Source: Mariniphaga sp040772505
Lineage (GTDB): Bacteria > Bacteroidota > Bacteroidia > Bacteroidales > Prolixibacteraceae
Assembly: GCA_040772505.1 (NCBI GenBank)
Contig: JAXGYA010000002.1
Span: 248,001 to 312,000, forward strand
DNA length: 64,000 nucleotides
Direction of reading: 5' to 3'
Below are positions 32,961 through 41,843 of the stretch, piece by piece. A model generated the notes under the pieces. That model saw only the letters and a program-made list of their open reading frames with translations, did no database searches and was not told the DNA's origin. The position numbers were made by a program, and so were the translations under genes. Within the stretch, counting starts at the first letter, position 1, and every line of letters begins with the position of its first letter.

Positions 32961-34484
32961 ATGGTAACAAACAGACGAGATTTTATTAAAACCACCGGAG
33001 CAACTGTGGCGGGCGGTATCATAATACCTCCACTTTTGCAATCTTGCAATAACGTTCAAATTTCTGGAAACGTGAAAAATTATTTGGATCATTTTGAAGT
33101 TTCAGCCGGAACGCTTCAAAAAGTAATTGCTGAGGCAATGAGCAAAGGCGGCGATTACGCCGATCTCTTTTTTGAACACAAAAAAACAAACAGCCTTGCC
33201 CTCGAAGACAATAAGGTGAACAGGGCCGTGTCGAATGTTGCCTTTGGTGTTGGAATACGTGTATTGAAAGGCGACCAGACCGGCTTTGCTTATTCGGAGA
33301 CCGTAACACCGGAAGCCATGCTCAGCGCTGCGAAGCTGGCTGCAAATATTGCTGACAGCAGTAAAAGCTATGCCCGAGCTGAAATCAGTGAAAAAATTCC
33401 AGCAAATTTCTATCCAGTTATTCAGAAATGGGAAGATGTCTCGGTAAAGGAAAAAGTACCCTATGTGCAGAAAATCAACGATGCCATTTTTGCACTGGAC
33501 AATAAGATCATTAAAGCCAATGCATTCCTTTCAGATGAGAGCACTTATGTGCTTTTTTACAATTCCGAGGGCAGACTGACCTGGGATTACCGTCCGATGG
33601 TCAATTTTGGCGCAGTGTGCATCATGCAAAAGGAGGGGAAAATTGAAAACTCCTATGTTGCCCGTTCCTTCAGAAAAGGATTTGAGTGGCTTTCCGAGAG
33701 TTTGGTGGAAGAACTGGCAAATGAAGTTGTTGAAAAGACAAATCTCTTGTTTGAAGCATCCCGGCCAAAAGCAGGAGAAATGCCGGTGGTGATGGGAGCC
33801 GGCGGCTCGGGAATTTTGCTACACGAGGCTATCGGGCATACTTTTGAGGCAGATTTCAACCGGAAAGGGACTTCCATTTTTAGCGATAAAATGGGAAAGA
33901 AAGTGGCTGAAAGTTTTGTGAACATCATTGATGACGGCACGCTGGAAAACAACCGCGGTTCCATAAATGTGGATGATGAAGGCAACGATGTGCAAAAAAC
34001 CTATCTGGTGAAAGACGGGGTGCTGAACAGCTATATCCACGACCGCATCAGCGCCCGGTTCTATGGCGTTGAACCCACCGGAAACGGACGGCGTGAATCA
34101 TTTCGATATATTCCGCTGCCCAGAATGCGTGCAACATATATGGAGCCCGGTCCCCATACCCCCGAAGAGATTATCGCAAGCGTGGTTTATGGAATCTATG
34201 TGGATAATTTCAGCAATGGGCAGGTGAAAATCGGCGCCGGTGATTTCACCTTTTTCGTAAAATCGGGCTATCTCATCGAAAATGGTAAACTGACAAAACC
34301 CATCAAGGATATCAATATCATCGGCAACGGGCCTGAAGCACTGGCAGATATCACCATGGTTGCAGACGATTACAGGATTGACAACGGGACATGGACCTGC
34401 GGCAAAAACGGACAATCGGTTCCGGTTACGTGCGGACTTCCCACCGTGCTGGTGAAAAAATTAACCGTGGGCGGCACCATTTAA
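32961..34484 (+). CDS. TldD-family metallopeptidase with Tat/lipoprotein-like signal
   Basis: This 507-residue TldD homologue has the zinc motif HEAIGH (H288, E289, H293). It starts with a twin-arginine signal (TNRRDFIKTTGATVAGG) followed by PPLLQSC, a possible lipobox with Cys29. Classical TldD is cytosolic and works with TldE to degrade peptides such as CcdA, or to mature microcins. This one appears to be exported by Tat and maybe lipid-anchored. The next gene, 29 bp on, encodes the TldE-like partner. TatA and TatC are encoded elsewhere in the window. The ATG follows a plausible ribosome site GGAGG. Confidence 0.88.
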   Translation: MVTNRRDFIKTTGATVAGGIIIPPLLQSCNNVQISGNVKNYLDHFEVSAGTLQKVIAEAMSKGGDYADLFFEHKKTNSLALEDNKVNRAVSNVAFGVGIRVLKGDQTGFAYSETVTPEAMLSAAKLAANIADSSKSYARAEISEKIPANFYPVIQKWEDVSVKEKVPYVQKINDAIFALDNKIIKANAFLSDESTYVLFYNSEGRLTWDYRPMVNFGAVCIMQKEGKIENSYVARSFRKGFEWLSESLVEELANEVVEKTNLLFEASRPKAGEMPVVMGAGGSGILLHEAIGHTFEADFNRKGTSIFSDKMGKKVAESFVNIIDDGTLENNRGSINVDDEGNDVQKTYLVKDGVLNSYIHDRISARFYGVEPTGNGRRESFRYIPLPRMRATYMEPGPHTPEEIIASVVYGIYVDNFSNGQVKIGAGDFTFFVKSGYLIENGKLTKPIKDINIIGNGPEALADITMVADDYRIDNGTWTCGKNGQSVPVTCGLPTVLVKKLTVGGTI

Positions 34485-34513
34485 AGAATTTTCAGTTTTT
34501 AAAAGTTTTGAAA

Positions 34514-35833
34514 ATGACAAAACAGGAAAAATATGAACTTGCCCGTTGGGCAATGAACCATGCGCTTGAAAACGGTGCACAGCAGGCAGCTATAACCATT
34601 TCCAACAGCAAAAGCAGCAGCGTTGATGTGCGTGATGAAAAAATTGACACTTTAGAGCAGGCAATCCAAAGTAGTCTCTCCATCAGACTCTATGTTGACA
34701 AAAAGTTTTCTGCCCATTCTACCAACCGCTTGAAAAAGGAAGACCTTGCCGATTTTATCAACGAAGCCATTGCCGGCACGCGCTATCTTTCTGAAGATGA
34801 GTTTCGCACGCTTCCTGATCCGGAGCTGTATTACAAAGGCGGAGGACCTGACCTGAAGACATTGGATGCCGGTTTTGACAAAAATAAACCGCAGCAAAAA
34901 ATAGACCTTGCCTTTCAGGCTGAGAAAGAAGCATTAGGCAAGGACGAGCGGATTATTTCAGTAACAGCAGGGTTTTACGATGGAATGAGCGAGCAGGTGA
35001 TGGTTACCAGCAATGGATTTGAAGGCGACAGAGCCAATTCATACTATGGATTAAATGCACAGGTTTCGGCGAAAGGCGGCAACGATGCAAGACCATCAGC
35101 GGGCTGGTCGGAAAATGCGGTTTTCTTTGCAGAATTGATGAAAACCGGAATCGGTGAAAAAGCGATGGAACTGGCACTGAGAAGAATCGGGCAGAAAAAA
35201 ATTGCTTCCGGCAAGATGCCTATGATTGTGGAAAACAGAGTTGTCTCCCGGCTGTTTAGTCCGGTGATTTCAGCGTTGAGCGGAGCAGCCATTCAGCAGA
35301 AAAATTCATTTTTGGTGGACAAATTGGGCGAAAAAGTTTTTTCTGACAGACTGACCGTTACCGATGATCCTTTTATTGTATCGGGGCGCGGAAGCAGGTT
35401 GTTCGACGGGGAAGGAGTTGCTTCTCCAAAACGCCGGATTTTTGAAAACGGCGTTTTGCAAAGCTATTTTATTGATACCTACTACGGTAAAAAACTGGAG
35501 ATGAAGCCTACAGGCGGAAGCTATTCCAATATTGTTTTTTCTACGGGAAACAAAAACCTTGATGAGCTGGTTGCAACTTTGGAGCGGGGGATTCTGGTTA
35601 CCGGATTCAATGGCGGAAACAGCAACGGCTCCACCGGCGATTTTTCCTATGGCGTGGAAGGTTTTCTCGTTGAAAACGGAAAACTGACACAGCCCGTTTC
35701 CGAAATGAATATCACCGGAAACATGAAAGATTTATGGCTGAATTTAGGTGAAATAGGGAATGATATAAATCCAAATTCAATCTGGCTTGCTCCGTCAATT
35801 TTATTTGAAAATGTGGATTTCAGCGGTATTTAA
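34514..35833 (+). CDS. TldE/PmbA-family protein (TldD partner)
   Basis: This 439-residue homologue lacks the HExxxH zinc motif, as expected of TldE. It has SSSVDVRDEKIDTLEQAIQS near residue 36, and GGSYSNIVFSTGNKNLDELV and GFNGGNSNGSTGDFSYGVEG in the C-terminal half. The open frame extends back into tldD, but the ATG at 34514 fits the family start. No signal peptide is evident, unlike its TldD neighbour. It is likely co-transcribed with tldD. Confidence 0.88.
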   Translation: MTKQEKYELARWAMNHALENGAQQAAITISNSKSSSVDVRDEKIDTLEQAIQSSLSIRLYVDKKFSAHSTNRLKKEDLADFINEAIAGTRYLSEDEFRTLPDPELYYKGGGPDLKTLDAGFDKNKPQQKIDLAFQAEKEALGKDERIISVTAGFYDGMSEQVMVTSNGFEGDRANSYYGLNAQVSAKGGNDARPSAGWSENAVFFAELMKTGIGEKAMELALRRIGQKKIASGKMPMIVENRVVSRLFSPVISALSGAAIQQKNSFLVDKLGEKVFSDRLTVTDDPFIVSGRGSRLFDGEGVASPKRRIFENGVLQSYFIDTYYGKKLEMKPTGGSYSNIVFSTGNKNLDELVATLERGILVTGFNGGNSNGSTGDFSYGVEGFLVENGKLTQPVSEMNITGNMKDLWLNLGEIGNDINPNSIWLAPSILFENVDFSGI

Positions 35834-35906
35834 TTTCTTTGAAACAGATATGAATTTTTAGGTTTGCTCGTTGTTCAGGAAAATAGTTCACAAAAAAGTC
35901 ACTTTT

Positions 35907-36404
35907 ATGAAAAAGATTTTGATGGTAGCATTTCTGTTATTGACAATTTCCGGCGCTCAGGCGCAGGGGTATAGTCAGGCACTGGGATTGCGGGCAGCAT
36001 GGATTACTCCGGGGCTGGAATACCGTTATTATACCGGCGACAAACATTCACTTCGGGCATTACTGTCATTCAGAGGCAGAGGAGTTCAGATACATGCACT
36101 AACCGAATTCTATCAGTATGATTTGTTTCCCTTTTCTGAACAGCTTGTGTTTTTTTATGGCGGCGGGCTTCATACGGGAGTTGAAACATGGAACGAACCG
36201 GCTGATGAAGATAGTTTTCACAGAATGCAGTCAAAATCCTCTTTTCTCACCGGACTTGACGGGCTGATAGGCGTGGAGTATGTTTTTTATGAAGCTCCTG
36301 TGACGATAGGAGTGGAGATGAAACCGTTTTTTGATATTTTTGGCAGAAACGGTTTTGATGTCCGGGTATTTGATTTTGCCCTGACGGTCAAATATCTTTT
36401 TTGA
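35907..36404 (+). CDS. Small outer-membrane beta-barrel-like protein
   Basis: The ATG at 35907 gives 165 residues with a signal peptide (MKKILMVAFLLLTISGAQAQ). The mature part alternates hydrophobic strands with short turns (ALGLRAAWITPGLEYRYYTG, then GGGLHTGVETW and VTIGVEMKPFFDIFG). It ends in an aromatic residue (KYLF), as is usual for outer-membrane barrels. Eight strands are plausible. An upstream Met at 35871 is unlikely because the signal peptide begins at 35907. Function is unknown. Confidence 0.7.
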   Translation: MKKILMVAFLLLTISGAQAQGYSQALGLRAAWITPGLEYRYYTGDKHSLRALLSFRGRGVQIHALTEFYQYDLFPFSEQLVFFYGGGLHTGVETWNEPADEDSFHRMQSKSSFLTGLDGLIGVEYVFYEAPVTIGVEMKPFFDIFGRNGFDVRVFDFALTVKYLF

Positions 36405-36438
36405 TTTTTTATAATCAGAAAATTCCGAAATAAGGATA

Positions 36439-36479
36439 AAAAAACCGTGAAGCGGTTTTTGCTTCACGGTTTTTTTTTG
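36439..36479. terminator. Bidirectional terminator between convergent genes
   Basis: The stem AAAAACCGTGAAGC / GCTTCACGGTTTTT has a short loop and T-runs on both strands. It serves the barrel protein on the plus strand and the isomerase-like gene on the minus strand. Confidence 0.85.
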
Positions 36480-36490
36480 CCGGAATGCTT

Positions 36491-37351
36491 TTAAAAATCC
36501 ACATAATCTGCGTTTTGCAGAAATTCCAGACTCATTCGGCAGCTTTCCACCGGCTCAAAGTTGTAATGTTCCACTTCCACAACGCCATATTTTGCTCCCG
36601 ATTTTTCGCGGGCGGCAAAGATGCTTTCAAAATCCATATTGCCACTGGCGCCAAGCTCCTCCTTGTCCTTAATGTGCCACACTTCAAACCTTCCCGGATA
36701 GCGATCGAAATAATCCAGAGGGTCTTTCCCGCCTTCAACAATCCAGTAGAGGTCAATCTGAAACATCACCTTTGCCGGGTCGGTCAGCTCAAGCATCCAG
36801 TCGTAAAGCGGCTTGCCTTCATATTCTGTCCTAAATTCGTTGGCGTGGTTGTGATAGCCAAAACGGATACCTTTGGCATTGCATTTTTCACCCACCTGGT
36901 TGAAGTATTCGCAATACCTTTTTAATCCTTCCAAACTTTGGTAAGCATTGCGCCCCATTGAAGGCTGAACAATCCACTTCACTCCGGCGGCGGCATGCGC
37001 TTCAATCGCTTCATCCCACCATGCAAGCTGTGTATCCCAGCTTCCCGAATCGGGAATGCTTTGCCCGGCATGTGAACCAAGCATTTGTAAGCCGTTGGCT
37101 TCGCACAATGCTTTAAAATCTTCCGGCGACATTCCGTAGAACTGACCGTTACCGTAACCGGCTGCTTCAACAAAACTGTAGCCCATTTCACCCACTTTAG
37201 CCACAGTTGCGCTTACATCTTTTTTCATGTCATCGCGAAGAGAGTAAAGTTGAAGCCCGATAAATTTCTTTTTTGGAGCAGGGGTGCATCCCGAAAATGT
37301 TTGTGCTGCAAAAGCAAAAATCCCTGCAAAAAGTAAAATTCTAAAACTCAT
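36491..37351 (-). CDS. Sugar phosphate isomerase/epimerase-like lipoprotein
   Basis: The TIM-barrel protein (286 residues from the ATG ending at 37351) starts with a lipoprotein signal ending TFSGC. The barrel has IGLQLYSLRDDMKKDVSATV, then FRTEYEGKPLYDWMLELTDP and MFQIDLYWIVEGGKDPLDYF. It also has WHIKDKEE with a candidate metal-binding His/Asp. These are typical of xylose isomerase-like enzymes that act on sugars such as myo-inosose. Export of this fold is common in Bacteroidota glycan metabolism. Substrate is unknown. Confidence 0.82.
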   Translation of the reverse strand: MSFRILLFAGIFAFAAQTFSGCTPAPKKKFIGLQLYSLRDDMKKDVSATVAKVGEMGYSFVEAAGYGNGQFYGMSPEDFKALCEANGLQMLGSHAGQSIPDSGSWDTQLAWWDEAIEAHAAAGVKWIVQPSMGRNAYQSLEGLKRYCEYFNQVGEKCNAKGIRFGYHNHANEFRTEYEGKPLYDWMLELTDPAKVMFQIDLYWIVEGGKDPLDYFDRYPGRFEVWHIKDKEELGASGNMDFESIFAAREKSGAKYGVVEVEHYNFEPVESCRMSLEFLQNADYVDF

Positions 37352-37397
37352 TTTTCTAACCATTTCCTCTTATTTTTAAATATTTGAAATTTTATTC

Positions 37398-37405
37398 CAA
37401 ATTTA
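37398..37405 (-). promoter_or_regulatory. -7 box for the isomerase-like gene
   Basis: TAAATTTG on the minus strand, about 47 bp before the ATG. Confidence 0.45.
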
Positions 37406-37488
37406 TGCAATTCTTTGCGTAAACCGAACATTTTACTCTATTTTCCTAAAAATTATTTTATTTGAATCTTTTAAATGAGCTTTGCATT

Positions 37489-37965
37489 ATGGACACGACT
37501 GAAATTCTCATAAAAATCCGCAAGATTGTGCGTTCAATCAACCTTGAGTCAAAAAAAATTGAAAGAGAACATGGCGTAAGTATTCCTCAGGTTCTATCGC
37601 TTCACTACTTGCGCGATGCTGAAGATTTTCAGGCAGGGCAGGGGGAAGTCCGGGATTTTCTGAACCTGAATGCCAGCACAACAAGCGGAATAATTAACCG
37701 GCTGGAAGCAAAAGGGTTAGTTGCAAGGCTGCCAAAACTGGGCGATAAAAGAGCAGTAACTATCGCTTTAACCACAAAAGGAGATAAACTCATGGAGTCG
37801 ATGCCTCCTTTGCTGCACGAAAAACTTGCCGACAGACTGGAGAAATTAGATGATCAATCGTTGCATAAAATTGAAGAAAGCCTCGATTTGTTAATAAATA
37901 TTTTCGAGATTGACGAGGTTGACGCTGCACCATTGATTTCAAGTGACGATTTCTTTGAAAAATAG
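37489..37965 (+). CDS. MarR-family transcriptional regulator
   Basis: This 158-residue winged-helix protein has NASTTSGIINRLEAKGLVAR as the recognition region, followed by the wing with LGDKRAVTIALTTKG. The ATG at 37489 (MDTTEILIKI) is preferred to a possible start at 37462. It is the gene immediately before kamA/ablA on the same strand, 200 bp away. It could regulate ablAB, but there is no direct evidence. Confidence 0.88.
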   Translation: MDTTEILIKIRKIVRSINLESKKIEREHGVSIPQVLSLHYLRDAEDFQAGQGEVRDFLNLNASTTSGIINRLEAKGLVARLPKLGDKRAVTIALTTKGDKLMESMPPLLHEKLADRLEKLDDQSLHKIEESLDLLINIFEIDEVDAAPLISSDDFFEK

Positions 37966-38138
37966 AGCAATCCGATTCCGGAAATACTTCGTCGCCTAAC
38001 TAATTCAGATTAACTCTTTGTTAATCTCTCAATAGTTTAATTCCTTAAATAGATATAATAATCATTAAAACAGCGTGTTATCTCGAATGGTAAAAACGCT
38101 TAAAAGTAGAAATCATTGGTTGTCCGGTTGCTTTTTAT

Positions 38139-38146
38139 TACATTTG
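38139..38146 (+). promoter_or_regulatory. -7 box for ablA-ablB
   Basis: TACATTTG, 20 bp before the kamA/ablA ATG. It gives the beta-lysine genes their own promoter, separate from the MarR gene. Confidence 0.6.
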
Positions 38147-38165
38147 TTCGCATAGAAACTATTTT

Positions 38166-39491
38166 ATGGGAATTTTTAGTGAAATTCAACAAGAAATTGC
38201 AAAAAGAATTGAATCGGACAGCAACATATCAAAATGGAAAGATTGGAAATGGCAATTAAAACACTCAGTAAGAACGATTGAAGAGTTTGAATTGCTTTCG
38301 GGGATAAACTTTTCGTTTGATGAAAAGGAACTGCTCCAGGAAACATTGAACAGATTTCCACTGTCAATAACACCATACTACCTTTCATTAATCAACTCCA
38401 AAAATTACAGCAACGATCCTGTTTTCAGGCAGGCATTTGCCAATATTGAGGAGTTGACTGTGCTGAAGAGCGATTTTGAAGATCCTCTTTCTGAAGAAAC
38501 GGATAGTCCGTTGGAAGGTATTACCCACCGTTATCCGGACAGGGTTTTGTTTCATGTGAGCAATATATGCTCCATGTATTGCAGGCACTGTACGCGTAAA
38601 CGAAAAGTGGGAGATGTAGATTCAATTCCATCCAAAGAGAAACTGCTTAAAGGGATTGAATATATTAGAAAAACACCGCAGATACGGGATGTTTTGCTCT
38701 CTGGCGGCGATCCGTTAATGCTTCCTGACAAATATCTTGATTGGCTTCTTTCAGAGGTTACTTCAATTCCGCATGTGGAAGTGGTCAGGATTGGAACACG
38801 AATGCCCGTAGTGTTGCCTTATCGTATTACCAATGAATTGGTTGAGGTTCTGAAGAAGTATCAGCCTTTGTGGATTAATACACATTTCAACCATCCGCGC
38901 GAGATTACCGCATCGTCAGGAGAAGCATTGGCACGACTGGCAAATGCAGGTTTTCCGCTTGGCAATCAATCGGTTTTGCTGGCTAATGTGAATGATTGTC
39001 CGCGTATTATGAAAGACTTGGTGCACAAGCTTGTGCAAAACCGGGTGAACCCCTATTATTTATATCAGTGTGATTTATCGGAGGGCTTGGCACATTTCAG
39101 AACACCTGTAGGAAAGGGAATTGAAATTATGGAGAGCCTTATTGGGCACACTTCCGGTTTTGCTGTGCCCACTTATGTGATTGATGCGCCGGGGGGTGGT
39201 GGAAAAATTCCTGTGATGCCTAACTATATCATTTCGTGGTCAACCAATAAAGTGGTTTTGCGAAATTATGAGGGGATAATCACAACTTACACGGAGCCGG
39301 AGAATTATGATTCAAAATTTTGTGATTTGAATTGTGATTCGTGCAATCGCGAATTGACACTTGAAGGCGCTGATGAAGAAAAAGCAATTGGAATTGAGAA
39401 ATTACTTTCGGATTATGACGAAGCAATATCATTGATTCCTGATAATAACGAGAGACACATCAGAAGGGAAAATAATGGAAGACAAAATTGA
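38166..39491 (+). CDS. ablA: Lysine 2,3-aminomutase (KamA family, radical SAM)
   Basis: This 441-residue enzyme converts L-lysine to beta-lysine with a 4Fe-4S cluster, S-adenosylmethionine and PLP. The radical-SAM motif is CSMYCRHC (C135, C139, C142). It also has LLSGGDPLMLPD and YLYQCDLSEGLAHFRT. PGGGGKIPVMPNYIIS contains the Lys expected to bind PLP. The tail has CDLNCDSC. It overlaps ablB by 17 bp, so the pair should make N-epsilon-acetyl-beta-lysine, a compatible solute. Confidence 0.93.
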   Translation: MGIFSEIQQEIAKRIESDSNISKWKDWKWQLKHSVRTIEEFELLSGINFSFDEKELLQETLNRFPLSITPYYLSLINSKNYSNDPVFRQAFANIEELTVLKSDFEDPLSEETDSPLEGITHRYPDRVLFHVSNICSMYCRHCTRKRKVGDVDSIPSKEKLLKGIEYIRKTPQIRDVLLSGGDPLMLPDKYLDWLLSEVTSIPHVEVVRIGTRMPVVLPYRITNELVEVLKKYQPLWINTHFNHPREITASSGEALARLANAGFPLGNQSVLLANVNDCPRIMKDLVHKLVQNRVNPYYLYQCDLSEGLAHFRTPVGKGIEIMESLIGHTSGFAVPTYVIDAPGGGGKIPVMPNYIISWSTNKVVLRNYEGIITTYTEPENYDSKFCDLNCDSCNRELTLEGADEEKAIGIEKLLSDYDEAISLIPDNNERHIRRENNGRQN

Positions 39492-40305
39492 AAAAATTGG
39501 AAACTCAACAATACAACACGGAAAATCAAACGACAGGGTTTTTTTGCTGGAATATAATCAGGATGACTGCCAAAAGCTATTACCAGAGCTTGATCGTTTG
39601 GTGAGGGAAAAAGAGTACACAAAAGTTGTTACGATAATTCATGCTGATGAATTGCCGCGTTTTATCCTCAACGGATATAAAGTGGAAGCCTATATTCCCC
39701 GGTTTTATAAGGGTAAAACGGATTGTGTAATGGCATCGAAATTTTTTGACCGAAAAAGAAGCGAATCGCCAAAAAAGCTGTTAAAAACGTTTTCTGCCCT
39801 AATTAATTCTTTGGATGGAACTAATCATGTAACTGGATTAAACGGTTTTAAAATTGAAAAGCTGGATGAAACAGATGTAATGACAATAGCAGAAGTACTC
39901 AAGCGCATTTTTGAAACCTATCCGGTTCCGGTTCATGATCCAAAATATATTTTGAAAACCATGCAAACCGGGCGCGCATTCTATATTGGAATTTGGGATG
40001 ATGGAAAACTCATTGCAGTTTCAAATGCAGAAATAGATCCTGCGAATGAGAATGTGGAGATGACAGATTTTGCTGTCTTACCAAAATATCGCGGCAAAAA
40101 TCTTGCGGCGCACCTACTGAAATTTATGGAACAGGAGATGAAACAGAAAGGAATTAAAACTGCTTATTCAATTGCTCGTCTGGCAGAACCGGGAATGAAT
40201 AAAACATTTTTGAAAGCCGGCTACAAGTACAGCGGCACCCTGGTGAATAATACCAATATTGCCGGAAGTATCGAGAGTATGAATATCTTTTATAAACATC
40301 TTTAA
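39475..40305 (+). CDS. ablB: Putative beta-lysine N-acetyltransferase
   Basis: The 276-residue GNAT-type protein has DFAVLPKYRGKNLAAHLLKF, the acetyl-CoA-binding segment, and IARLAEPGMNKTFLKAGYKY near the end. Its position after kamA/ablA, with overlapping frames, is the standard ablA-ablB arrangement. AblB acetylates beta-lysine at the epsilon amine to give an osmolyte. The N-terminal 100 residues match the AblB layout (YIPRFYKGKTDCVMASKFF). Confidence 0.92.
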   Translation: MEDKIEKIGNSTIQHGKSNDRVFLLEYNQDDCQKLLPELDRLVREKEYTKVVTIIHADELPRFILNGYKVEAYIPRFYKGKTDCVMASKFFDRKRSESPKKLLKTFSALINSLDGTNHVTGLNGFKIEKLDETDVMTIAEVLKRIFETYPVPVHDPKYILKTMQTGRAFYIGIWDDGKLIAVSNAEIDPANENVEMTDFAVLPKYRGKNLAAHLLKFMEQEMKQKGIKTAYSIARLAEPGMNKTFLKAGYKYSGTLVNNTNIAGSIESMNIFYKHL

Positions 40306-40306
40306 T

Positions 40307-40504
40307 ATGTATTTGGGAAAGCTGTGTAAATATTCGGATGAATGCAATGTGTATCGAAATAAAAACAAAAACATCAGGAAGCCAATATTTATTGTGAGAA
40401 ATGTGTTTTGCAACAGAGGAATAAAAGGATGGCAAAATTGCAAAAGATTTCAAATGTATGAAGCCGGTAAACCTGTGCCGGATGAGATGACACCTAACGG
40501 ATAA
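40307..40504 (+). CDS. Small four-Cys protein linked to ablAB
   Basis: This 65-residue protein starts one base after the ablB stop, so it is almost surely translated with it. Its four Cys (7, 13, 35, 45) sit in CKYSDECNVY, FCNRGIKGWQNC and around, with a C-terminal PVPDEMTPNG. It resembles small Cys proteins seen in other bacteria that have a C-x5-C start and a late CN...C segment. It may bind a metal or an Fe-S cluster, though it has no characterised role. Its length and composition are unlike a chance ORF. Confidence 0.75.
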   Translation: MYLGKLCKYSDECNVYRNKNKNIRKPIFIVRNVFCNRGIKGWQNCKRFQMYEAGKPVPDEMTPNG

Positions 40505-40719
40505 GATTATAAGAAAAATGTTGAAAAATCAATCCATTTTGTTATCTCTCTTTTGTGAAAACTTTATTTCTGTCCACGGTTAGCTGGGGAAGCAAAATAG
40601 TTTAATAGCCGAAGCCCTTTGAAATTAGTGAGTCTTTTTGTTTCGCCTTAAACCGGGTGTCAGATGGAAGCTTTCAATGATTTTTGATTTGTACAGGGCA
40701 CTATTAACTGCAAAAAGCT

Positions 40720-40727
40720 TAATTTTG
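40720..40727 (+). promoter_or_regulatory. -7 box for the EamA gene
   Basis: TAATTTTG, 20 bp before the ATG at 40747. Confidence 0.55.
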
Positions 40728-40746
40728 CACCCCTGTTTTACTTTCC

Positions 40747-41640
40747 ATGAAGAATAAAGAGTTTTTAGCTTATTTAACAGCGCTTGGAGCTGCTTTTTTT
40801 TGGGGTTTCTCCTTTGTGTGGTTTAAAATTGCCAATCTTGCCTATAAACCCATCTCCATTATTTTCATCCGGCTGATTATTTCATCGGTTCTGATTCTCA
40901 TAATTGCCCATGGGTTGAAAAGACTCCAAAAACCTTCCGTAAAAGATTTCAAATTGTTTGTTCTGATGGCTTTTTTTGAGCCTTTTCTCTATTTCATGGG
41001 CGAAAGCCATGGGTTAACCTACGTCTCTTCAACAGTTGCCGCAGTGATTGTAGCGACCATACCGCTTTTATCGCCTATTGCCGCATGGTATTTTTTTCGT
41101 GAAAAAGTGACATGGAAAAATATTGCCGGCTTTGCACTTTCATTTGTTGGCGTGGCACTGGTGGTGCTGAACGGCTCCTTCCGGTTTGATGCTCCGCCCA
41201 TTGGAATTGCCCTGGAGTTTCTCGCCGTTTTTTCTGCCATTGCCTATTCCATTGTGCTCAGGAAACTGGTCTTTCGATACAATACTTTCACCATCATTGC
41301 ATATCAGAATCTCATCGGTATTTTCTTTTTTCTGCCTTTCTGGCTGATATTTGATTTGAAAGAATTTCTTGCCACTCCGTTTCATCCGCAGGCGTTTAGG
41401 GCAATTCTTCTGCTTGCTGTTTTTGCATCCACGCTTGCTTTTATGTTGTTTACCCAGAGTATTCGTAAAATCGGTGTGAACCGCTCCAACACTTTTGTAA
41501 ATATCATTCCGGTTTTTGTGGCAGTTCTCTCTTTTTTCGTTTTGAATGAAGAGCTTGGTTTTCAGAAAATTATCGGGATTATTGTGGTCATTGCCGGATT
41601 GTTTCTTGCGCAGACCAGGAGAAGAAAAACACAGGTGTAA
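40747..41640 (+). CDS. EamA-family (drug/metabolite superfamily) transporter
   Basis: The 297-residue protein has ten predicted membrane helices in two EamA repeats, each about 140 residues. The first has LGAAFFWGFSFVWFKIANLA; the second has LEFLAVFSAIAYSIVLRKL. The ends are short and charged. Substrates of DMT exporters vary widely (amino acids, sugars, metabolites), so none is assigned. It is a single gene with its own promoter. Confidence 0.88.
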   Translation: MKNKEFLAYLTALGAAFFWGFSFVWFKIANLAYKPISIIFIRLIISSVLILIIAHGLKRLQKPSVKDFKLFVLMAFFEPFLYFMGESHGLTYVSSTVAAVIVATIPLLSPIAAWYFFREKVTWKNIAGFALSFVGVALVVLNGSFRFDAPPIGIALEFLAVFSAIAYSIVLRKLVFRYNTFTIIAYQNLIGIFFFLPFWLIFDLKEFLATPFHPQAFRAILLLAVFASTLAFMLFTQSIRKIGVNRSNTFVNIIPVFVAVLSFFVLNEELGFQKIIGIIVVIAGLFLAQTRRRKTQV

Positions 41641-41815
41641 GGGGTGTGAATCTGTGAGGTACTTTTGTTTTGGCATATTTTTGAACCATACAGGCACAAC
41701 AGAGCGGGCACATGGATTTTTTATTTTGCTTTTAAACCTGGAATATTTTGAAAATATCTCCAATGCTTAAACTGTTTAACTTTTTATGCTTAATTGAAAA
41801 CCGAAACATATTCAT

Positions 41816-41823
41816 TATATTTG
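41816..41823 (+). promoter_or_regulatory. -7 box for the small hypothetical gene
   Basis: TATATTTG ends 20 bp before a GTG at 41844. A transcript from here would start after the longer ORF's Met codons, which fixes the start at or after this GTG. Confidence 0.6.
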
Positions 41824-41843
41824 CGCGCAAAATTTTAAACGGG

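Noticed and set aside
40560..40660. Possible riboswitch in the gap before the EamA gene (CGGTTA/TAGCCG arms)
   Set aside because: No known riboswitch core is recognisable and it lies upstream of the gene's own promoter. The gap otherwise shows nothing.
41140..41763. 207-codon frame opposite the EamA gene
   Set aside because: It is a shadow of a membrane protein gene; the composition is what antisense of hydrophobic codons gives.
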